Source: Leptospira saintgironsiae (GTDB lineage Bacteria; Spirochaetota; Leptospiria; Leptospirales; Leptospiraceae). From it: 64,000 nucleotides of DNA. Within the stretch, counting starts at the first letter, position 1, and each line of letters starts with the position of its first letter. Shown in pieces: positions 59,054 through 64,000 of the stretch. The stretch covers positions 868,001 to 932,000 of the forward strand of contig NZ_NPDR01000001.1 of assembly GCF_002811765.1 (NCBI RefSeq). The letters are read 5' to 3'. The notes under the pieces were generated by a model, which was not told where the DNA came from, did not search any database, and saw nothing but the letters and a program-made list of their open reading frames with translations. The position numbers and the translations under genes were made by a program.

Positions 59054-60391
59054 ATGAAGAAAGTAAATGATATATATGATACGATTCGAGAATGGTTTCA
59101 GGCTAAAAAAATCACTAGTGGTCTGACTCAGTCCGAAGCAAGGCCGGTACGAACTACATTTTATACTCAATTGAGTATGCTTGTGATCCCGACACTACTA
59201 GTTTTCTCAATCTATTTTAATGAACCTCCTGAAACCCATACTTTCTCTTTTATCCATTATTTCCTTCTCATCATTCCGTTACTATTTGCCTTTTATTTAT
59301 TAAGATTACGTTATTATAATTTATCTGCGGTAATTACATTAGTCGCTGTTAATTATCACCTTTTGGCGCTGACAATGTCTCAAGCGGATGATCCTGCACC
59401 GTTAGCGTTTTTACTTACTTCCACTTTGTCATTTCTAATGATCTCTAAGAAGTTTAATACTGTAAGGGTCGTAATCTCCATTTTGCCATTAGGGCTTTTT
59501 CTTTTTAGCCAGTATTATTATAAAGTTTTAGGTGGGCATGCGATATTTGGTCCACCGAGATGGGTAGTACCGGCCGAATATCTCATGCCCCCTCTGGTCT
59601 TACTATGTTTTACTTTTGTTCTGGTTGTTTACCAATTTGTGAAGGCGGTAGATTTGGCAGAGGCAAAGTTAACGGAAGAACATAAAAAGTCGGAGCAATT
59701 GCTTCTTAATATATTGCCGGAAGAAATTGCCCAAGAGTTGAAAGAGAAAGGAGTTTCAGAACCGCGCTTGCATCGCAGTGCAACGGTTTGTTTTACTGAC
59801 TTCAAGGGTTTCACTCAGATTGCGGAGACTCTATCTCCTGCGGAACTCGTTGCCGAACTCGACCGCTGTTTCTCTTATTTTGATAGTGTAATGGAGAGAA
59901 ATAATTTAGAGAAACTTAAGACGATCGGAGATAGTTATATGTTCGCGGGTAGTATCCCGGAATCGAATCGAACACATGCGGTCGACTGCGTAATGGCCGC
60001 TCTTGAAATCCAGGCTTTCATGAATCAAATGAAAGAAATCAAAGCAAACCAGGGCCTACCTTACTGGGAGCTTCGACTTGGGATCCACTCAGGCGATTTG
60101 ATAGCAGGCGTAATTGGTGAGAAGAAGTTTGCTTACGACGTTTGGAGCGATACTGTCAATACTGCAAGCAGATGTGAATCATCTGGTATTCCCGGCCGTA
60201 TCAATATTTCTGGCGCCACATACGAACTAGTAAAAGATTTTTTCGAATGCGAATATAGGGGTGCTGTGCCCGCCAAAAATAAAGGAGAGATCGAAATGTA
60301 CTTTGTCAATGGTCTCCTTGCGGATCTTCGACGAGCAGGAGAAGATCGGATCCCGAACGAAGAGTTTCTGAGAAGATATAAGCAGCTTTGA
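59054..60391 (+). CDS. Membrane class III adenylate cyclase
   Basis: The 445-residue protein has six N-terminal membrane helices (to about residue 200), a helical linker (HKKSEQLLLNILPEEIAQELKEKG) and a class III catalytic domain. Metal Asp residues stand in CFTDFKGFTQ and KTIGDSYMFAG; the Lys in LEKLKTIGD and the Asp in YDVWSDTVN are those of ATP-specific enzymes; the transition-state Asn and Arg are in DTVNTASR. It should make cAMP in response to a membrane signal. The CRP-type protein at 34 kb is a possible receiver. Confidence 0.9.
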   Translation: MKKVNDIYDTIREWFQAKKITSGLTQSEARPVRTTFYTQLSMLVIPTLLVFSIYFNEPPETHTFSFIHYFLLIIPLLFAFYLLRLRYYNLSAVITLVAVNYHLLALTMSQADDPAPLAFLLTSTLSFLMISKKFNTVRVVISILPLGLFLFSQYYYKVLGGHAIFGPPRWVVPAEYLMPPLVLLCFTFVLVVYQFVKAVDLAEAKLTEEHKKSEQLLLNILPEEIAQELKEKGVSEPRLHRSATVCFTDFKGFTQIAETLSPAELVAELDRCFSYFDSVMERNNLEKLKTIGDSYMFAGSIPESNRTHAVDCVMAALEIQAFMNQMKEIKANQGLPYWELRLGIHSGDLIAGVIGEKKFAYDVWSDTVNTASRCESSGIPGRINISGATYELVKDFFECEYRGAVPAKNKGEIEMYFVNGLLADLRRAGEDRIPNEEFLRRYKQL

Positions 60392-60457
60392 CACTTCCTT
60401 TATAGTCATACCGCGATTTTCCATTGCTTCTATTCAAAAAAGACGTTCAAAAAAGGA

Positions 60458-60496
60458 TTGACATTTCTTTGTTATATAACTAGATGCTTATATAAC
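60458..60496 (+). promoter_or_regulatory. Promoter and TTATATAAC repeats of the first ArsR gene
   Basis: TTGACA at 60458-60463 is followed by GTTATATAAC (60471-60480, itself palindromic) and CTTATATAAC (60487-60496). The two copies stand 16 bases apart and cover the -10 region, as expected for an ArsR autorepressor site. Confidence 0.65.
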
Positions 60497-60505
60497 AAAC
60501 TTGCT

Positions 60506-60844
60506 ATGCAAAATCTCGACTCTACCTTTGCTGCACTTGCTGACCCAACTCGCCGTGCGATTCTTATGCGTCTCGCAAAAGGCGACTCTACGGTCATGGA
60601 GCTTGCTAAACCCTTTAAAATGAGCCAGCCGGCAATTTCACGGCATCTCAAAGTTTTAGAGGAAGCGGGTCTTATCTCAACCACGATCAGAGCGCAGGAA
60701 CGCCCGCGCAGACTTGAGACCGCACCTCTCAAAAAAGCCACTGATTGGATTGAGAAGTACCGCCAAATGTGGGAGAAGAACTATCAATCACTTGATGGGC
60801 TACTTGAAGAATTGAAGACGATGCAAACAATAGGAGATGAATAG
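60506..60844 (+). CDS. ArsR-family regulator of the SRPBCC module, copy 1
   Basis: The 112-residue protein is a winged helix with FAALADPTRRAILMRLAKGDSTVMELAKPFKMSQPAISRHLKVLEEAGLI, the ArsR subgroup that controls SRPBCC/AHSA1 genes. It lacks Cys metal sites, so it probably responds to a small organic ligand or protein state. The ATG at 60506 is chosen because the promoter and repeats lie just upstream. It is followed after 2 bases by its SRPBCC partner. Confidence 0.85.
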   Translation: MQNLDSTFAALADPTRRAILMRLAKGDSTVMELAKPFKMSQPAISRHLKVLEEAGLISTTIRAQERPRRLETAPLKKATDWIEKYRQMWEKNYQSLDGLLEELKTMQTIGDE

Positions 60845-60846
60845 AA

Positions 60847-61359
60847 ATGAAAGCAGATCTAACAGAATTGAAGGTAGAGCTTAGAGGTGAAAGAGAAGTT
60901 GTGGCTACACGTTATTTTTCCGCGCCTCGTCAATTGGTATTCGATTGTTTCACTAAACCCGAGTTAATGCGTCGTTGGTTGACTGGTCCCGAAGGTTGGA
61001 CTCTTGAGAAGATTGAAAACGATCTTAGGGTAGGGGGCAATTACCTATACGTCTTTGCAGATCAAAAAGGGATTCAAATGGGTGTTTATGGAAAATTTCT
61101 TGAAGTGATCATTCCTGAGAAATTTGCGAATAACGAAAATTATGCGACAGACATGTCCACCTTTAATCCGGAAGGCCCGACAAATCCAGATGCTACTGTA
61201 GAGTCTCGCACCTTTACAACAGAAGGAAATTTAACCCTCATGACTCACGTGGTCAAATTCGCTTCTGCAGAAGTGCGTGAGGCGGAAATCGGTGCAGTCG
61301 AAGCTTGGAAAGATATCTGCTTAGTGCTCGATAAACTATTGGCAGAACTTTCTGGATAA
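60847..61359 (+). CDS. SRPBCC (AHSA1-like) ligand-binding protein, copy 1
   Basis: The 170-residue protein has the helix-grip fold: ATRYFSAPRQLVFDCFTKPELMRRWLTGPEGWT and GGNYLYVFADQKG, then VYGKFLEVIIPEKF. These proteins bind hydrophobic ligands in a deep pocket and usually follow an ArsR gene. It overlaps nothing but starts 3 bases after the ArsR stop with AGGAGATGAA as ribosome site. A palindromic element follows 25 bases after the stop. Confidence 0.85.
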   Translation: MKADLTELKVELRGEREVVATRYFSAPRQLVFDCFTKPELMRRWLTGPEGWTLEKIENDLRVGGNYLYVFADQKGIQMGVYGKFLEVIIPEKFANNENYATDMSTFNPEGPTNPDATVESRTFTTEGNLTLMTHVVKFASAEVREAEIGAVEAWKDICLVLDKLLAELSG

Positions 61360-61384
61360 ATCCAAACATTTAACGTCGCCATGT

Positions 61385-61410
61385 TGCATGGGCGCATGTT
61401 CGCCCATGCA
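61385..61410. repeat. Palindromic element, copy 1
   Basis: TGCATGGGCG-CATGTT-CGCCCATGCA is a perfect 10-base inverted repeat. Bases 61392-61410 recur exactly at 63641-63659. No T-run follows, so it is REP-like rather than a classic terminator. Confidence 0.8.
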
Positions 61411-61424
61411 GACAAAATGAATCT

Positions 61425-61781
61425 CTAAACAGACCCCCGTAATATTTTTTCCATGGCCTTTCCTTTGGCCAATTCATCTACCAACTTATCTAAATAGCGG
61501 ATCTTCTGCATAAGTTTATCTTCTACATCTTCTACACGAATGCCGCATACCACTCCTTTGATCAGTGATACATTATCATTGAGATGAGGCGCCTGATCAA
61601 AAAATTCTTTGAAGTTCACTTCATTCTTAAGTTGTTTTTGAAAACTTTTAGAATCGTATCCAGTGAGCCAAAAAATGATTTTATCTACTTCTGCTTTTGT
61701 TCGTCCTTTTCTTTCTGCCTTTTGGATGTATAGAGGATAAACTTTTGAGAAAGACATAGCAAAAACTTTCGAATTTTCCAT
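61425..61781 (-). CDS. DUF2200 family protein
   Basis: The 118-residue product matches DUF2200: [37 protein letters not shown] and [31 protein letters not shown]. The family is small, cytoplasmic and uncharacterised, common in accessory regions and firmicute genomes. It is followed on the same strand by nothing for 15 bases but the palindromic element, and lies downstream of the VOC gene by 50 bases. Confidence 0.85.
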   Translation of the reverse strand: MENSKVFAMSFSKVYPLYIQKAERKGRTKAEVDKIIFWLTGYDSKSFQKQLKNEVNFKEFFDQAPHLNDNVSLIKGVVCGIRVEDVEDKLMQKIRYLDKLVDELAKGKAMEKILRGSV

Positions 61782-61831
61782 TTGATCTATTACCTTATTT
61801 ATTTCTCGGCACTTGTTTCATTATTAAAACT

Positions 61832-62272
61832 TTATTTGAGTTCCTCGGCGAGTGCGATGATGAATCCTTCTGGGGTTCTTAAATAACATAGAAGATAAGT
61901 ATCTTCGTACTGTTCCAATTTGCCGACGAGTGTAACTCCATGTTTTTCGAGTCGAGCGACTGTATCTTTGATATCCGTGACTGCAAACATCACACGAAGA
62001 TAACCTATAGTATTGGAGGGAGCATTCTTTGGTTCCCGGCTTATGGCTTTCGGTCTGATAAATTTAGACAGTTCTAGTCTGCTATGCCCATCAGGTGTTT
62101 TCATCATCGCCATATCGACTTGCATTCCTTCAAGCCCTACAACATGGTCCGCCCAGGATCCTTCGACTCTCATTTGTCCTTCGAGCTCTAAACCAATTTC
62201 GGTGAATAGAGCAATCGTAGCCTCAAGATCTTCTACAACAATAGCAACATTGTCCATTCGTTTCACTGCCAT
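61832..62272 (-). CDS. VOC-family (glyoxalase-like) protein
   Basis: From ATG 62272 the product has 146 residues with two beta-alpha-beta-beta-beta units: MDNVAIVVEDLEATIALFTEIGLELEG and NTIGYLRVMFAVTDIKDTVARLEKHG, plus CYLRTPEGFIIALAEEL at the end. The His/Glu metal positions are only partly conserved, so the activity is unclear; homologues include glyoxalases and antibiotic-binding proteins. GGAGG at 62283-62287 selects this start; a longer frame to 62398 would run through the ArsR operator. Confidence 0.82.
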   Translation of the reverse strand: MAVKRMDNVAIVVEDLEATIALFTEIGLELEGQMRVEGSWADHVVGLEGMQVDMAMMKTPDGHSRLELSKFIRPKAISREPKNAPSNTIGYLRVMFAVTDIKDTVARLEKHGVTLVGKLEQYEDTYLLCYLRTPEGFIIALAEELK

Positions 62273-62373
62273 TTTCTCTGATCCTCCGATCTGGCTAAGT
62301 ATAGGCTTCGTATTTGCTTTGGCGGTCGATCCATTTATTGATCTATTTGTTGGTAATTTTTTAGGTATTCTAG

Positions 62374-62403
62374 TTGACATGCAGGCATTTACCTGCATAT
62401 TAT
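62374..62403 (+). promoter_or_regulatory. Promoter with ATGCAGG operator of the second ArsR gene
   Basis: TTGACA (62374-62379) and TATTAT (62398-62403) stand 18 bases apart, and the perfect dyad ATGCAGG-CATTTA-CCTGCAT (62379-62398) fills the space between them. A repressor bound here would block RNA polymerase. The VOC gene on the other strand could share it. Confidence 0.8.
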
Positions 62404-62422
62404 TTTCTTACAAAAGCAACGA

Positions 62423-62746
62423 ATGGACGCTGATAATGTTTTCAAAGCGCTGGGAGATCCGACACGCAGAAAGCTTCTCGACCTTTTATACGAGAAGAAC
62501 GGCCAAACTTTGGGCCAGCTCTGCGAGCACCTTGACATGACTCGGCAATCTACTACGCAACATATCGGGATCCTTGAATCGGCCAATCTGATAAGCACGG
62601 TTTGGCGGGGAAGAGAGAAGTTGCATTTTATAAACCCCGTGCCGTTGCATGAGGTCTACGAACGCTGGGTTAGAAAATTTGAACAGCAACGACTTAGTCT
62701 GTTGTATGACCTTAAAAAGGAACTCGAAGGAGAGAATAATGAGTAA
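62423..62746 (+). CDS. ArsR-family regulator of the SRPBCC module, copy 2
   Basis: The 107-residue winged helix (FKALGDPTRRKLLDLLYEKNGQTLGQLCEHLDMTRQSTTQHIGILESANLI) belongs to the same ArsR subgroup as the gene at 60.5 kb but is clearly diverged. It lacks a metal Cys pair. It likely represses its own operon through the dyad at 62379-62398. Its stop overlaps the start of the SRPBCC gene by 8 bases. Confidence 0.87.
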   Translation: MDADNVFKALGDPTRRKLLDLLYEKNGQTLGQLCEHLDMTRQSTTQHIGILESANLISTVWRGREKLHFINPVPLHEVYERWVRKFEQQRLSLLYDLKKELEGENNE

Positions 62747-63218
62747 AGAGAAGACGAGCTTTGTTTATGTGACTTATATCCGCTCGACACCGGAAAAAGT
62801 TTTTGAGGCAATCATGAAGCCGGAGATCACACGACTCTATTGGGGTCATGAGAATATTTCAGACTGGAAGCCTGAATCAACCTGGGAGCATGTACGTGCT
62901 AACGATCGTGTAGTTAATATTGTAGGTAAAGTGGTTGAGGTAGTACCTCCAACACGCTTGGTAATCACTTGGGCAAGTCCTTCTCAAGCGGATGATCCTG
63001 AAAGTTATAGTCGAGTGACATTTAACGTAGAGCCATATGAAGACATGGTGAAGCTAACAGTTCTTCATGATGAACTCGAAGCAGGTAGTGGAATGGCTAA
63101 GGGAATCCAACAAGGTTGGCCGATCGTTCTTTCTAGTCTTAAGTCCTTGTTGGAAACAGGGAAGGGTATCGATGTTTTTGCGAAACCTAAGTCTGCTTCC
63201 AGTGGAAGTCTTTCATGA
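62739..63218 (+). CDS. SRPBCC (AHSA1-like) ligand-binding protein, copy 2
   Basis: From ATG 62739 the 159-residue product has the helix-grip fold: YVTYIRSTPEKVFEAIMKPEITRLYWGHENISDW and VVEVVPPTRLVITWASPSQ, ending in GWPIVLSSLKSLLETGKG. GGAGAGAATA is a good ribosome site for this start. It is coupled to ArsR upstream (8-base overlap) and to the GFA gene downstream (ATGA overlap). The ligand is unknown. Confidence 0.87.
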   Translation: MSKEKTSFVYVTYIRSTPEKVFEAIMKPEITRLYWGHENISDWKPESTWEHVRANDRVVNIVGKVVEVVPPTRLVITWASPSQADDPESYSRVTFNVEPYEDMVKLTVLHDELEAGSGMAKGIQQGWPIVLSSLKSLLETGKGIDVFAKPKSASSGSLS

Positions 63219-63631
63219 GTTCACCATTTACTGGCGGATGTGCATGTGGTGCTATCCGTTACTTGACCAAGCATGAACCTGTCTTTCAAAATCATTGTCA
63301 ATGTCGTGACTGCCAGCTCAGAAGTGGTACAGGACATGGTTCATACCTGACCTTTCCCGCTCGAGCTGAGATGACAATCACTGGCGAAGCAACTCATTGG
63401 GAAGTTGCGGGTGATAGTGGTAACATAAAGATACATTCTTTCTGCCCAAAATGTGGAACTCCCGTTTATCTACGTTTTGCAGCTATGCCGGATATGATTG
63501 CTGTTCATGCAGGAAGTTTAGATGAGCCTGGCCGTTTTGCACCTCATGTACTTACTTACAAAGTTCGAGGATTAGCATGGGATTCAATTGATCCTGGGTT
63601 GAAAGCATTTGAGAAGATGCCGACTGGTTAA
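63215..63631 (+). CDS. GFA/CENP-V family zinc protein
   Basis: The 138-residue protein has the zinc-binding Cys of the GFA family: GGCACGAIRY, HCQCRDCQLRSGTG and SFCPKCGTPVY. Although named for formaldehyde-glutathione binding, most members have no proved reaction. It ends the ArsR-SRPBCC-GFA operon, with its ATG in the ATGA overlap, and is followed after 9 bases by the palindromic element. Confidence 0.9.
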   Translation: MSSPFTGGCACGAIRYLTKHEPVFQNHCQCRDCQLRSGTGHGSYLTFPARAEMTITGEATHWEVAGDSGNIKIHSFCPKCGTPVYLRFAAMPDMIAVHAGSLDEPGRFAPHVLTYKVRGLAWDSIDPGLKAFEKMPTG

Positions 63632-63640
63632 AGCAGATAT

Positions 63641-63692
63641 GCGCATGTTCGCCCATGCACGCACGCACACACATTTGCATGGGCGCACGCGC
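63641..63692. repeat. Palindromic element, copy 2
   Basis: CGCCCATGCA (63650-63659) pairs with TGCATGGGCG (63676-63685) across a 16-base loop of alternating CGCA/CACA. Bases 63641-63659 equal 61392-61410. It ends next to the stop of the truncated minus-strand gene, so it lies between two converging genes. Confidence 0.78.
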
Positions 63693-64000
63693 TTAATCGT
63701 TTATATTATTCAAATAGTTCAAAGCATAATTCTCTGCTTCGGATAAGTTTTTAATATCAGAATTATAAAGAGCCAATCTTAATTCTTGGTATAGCTTAAC
63801 TGAACTCAGTATGCTGTCCTTAATTGATTTAAAATTATAACTAGGAACTGTGGATTTTAGTTTTTCAAGATCGATTGGATCAAGAATGAATTCAAGTTTC
63901 CGAACTCCCCGGGGAAGAGATTTGTTTTTAAGGTGAAGGAGAGGACCTAAAACAACATTTCTTACGAATGATAAAAAATCAATCGTCTCAAAATATTCTC
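63693..64000 (-). CDS. C-terminal part of an unrecognised protein, cut by the window edge
   Basis: On the minus strand a frame is open from base 64000 to TAA at 63693-63695. The roughly 100 residues are mostly helical (FLSFVRNVVLGPLLHLKNKSLPRGVRKLEF; then ILSSVKLYQELRLALYNSD) and end in LNYLNNIND. Codon use and base composition are AT-rich. I do not recognise the family. The start lies beyond the window. Confidence 0.6.
   Translation of the reverse strand, partial: EYFETIDFLSFVRNVVLGPLLHLKNKSLPRGVRKLEFILDPIDLEKLKSTVPSYNFKSIKDSILSSVKLYQELRLALYNSDIKNLSEAENYALNYLNNIND

Noticed and set aside
62273..62398. N-terminal extension of the VOC protein
   Set aside because: It would run through the ArsR operator and promoter; GGAGG at 62283-62287 selects the internal ATG at 62272.

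Overview
The window looks like chromosomal DNA of a spirochaete, most likely Leptospira or a close relative. The basis is the combination of gene families rather than any single marker: a mitochondrial-like EF-G of the spd type, a CstA/NUDIX/OmpA-like run, PhaR and HEAT-repeat proteins, spirochaete-style lipoprotein signals, several conserved proteins I associate with Leptospira but cannot name, frequent TTG and GTG starts, and a moderately AT-rich base composition. No rRNA, CRISPR array, transposase or phage module is visible. Three tRNA genes are present.

Layout. 1-5.2 kb: a c-type cytochrome-like protein and a minus-strand operon of a double DUF4178 protein, a 66-residue membrane peptide and a membrane-anchored spermidine-synthase-like protein. 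5.2-8.3 kb: copper efflux (copA, copZ) opposite a CueR-type regulator, with two matching CueR boxes between them. 8.3-14.9 kb: a minus-strand run of cstA, NUDIX, OmpA-like, NRDE, PilZ and MFS genes. 15-19 kb: a metallophore-like RiPP locus. An MNIO/DUF692 enzyme and its DUF2063 partner form an overlapping pair, and a Cys-rich secreted precursor is encoded tail-to-tail on the other strand; a YHS lipoprotein and a YceI protein flank it. 19-23.3 kb: glycosyltransferases and two conserved proteins of unknown function. 23.8-30.1 kb: rpsT, tRNA-Val, glmM, glmS, an alternative glmU and an acyl-CoA carboxylase beta subunit, all on the plus strand. 30.1-32.2 kb: amtB-glnB behind a sigma-54 promoter. 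32.2-40 kb: prmC beside tRNA-Arg, two cyclic-nucleotide-binding proteins, an amidohydrolase, a LysM/degenerate M23 protein and EF-G. 40-48 kb: a TrkH/KtrB transporter with a structured leader, an overlooked 56-residue gene, a UbiA-type transferase, two thioredoxin-fold proteins, PhaR, a HEAT protein and tRNA-Val. 48-54.4 kb: tandem PF10118 diiron proteins, YciI, a desaturase, a compact UvrD-like helicase, fRMsr and an SPFH lipoprotein. 54.5-60.4 kb: DedA, two proteins of unknown function, a lipase-like protein and an adenylate cyclase. 60.4-63.7 kb: an accessory-looking block with two ArsR-SRPBCC modules, VOC, DUF2200 and GFA proteins, each plus-strand module ending in the same palindromic element. 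The right edge holds a truncated minus-strand gene.

How the parts connect. Copper handling appears twice: the CueR-controlled CopA/CopZ efflux system, and about 8 kb away the bufferin-like locus, whose relatives in other bacteria make copper-binding peptides. Hexosamine synthesis is complete in glmS-glmM-alternative glmU. Nitrogen uptake and sensing are joined in the sigma-54 amtB-glnB unit. The cyclase at 59 kb and the CRP-type protein at 34 kb could be the two ends of a cAMP circuit. The best candidate for an under-described system is the locus at 16.4-18.2 kb; the second is the DUF4178/small peptide/SpeE-like operon.
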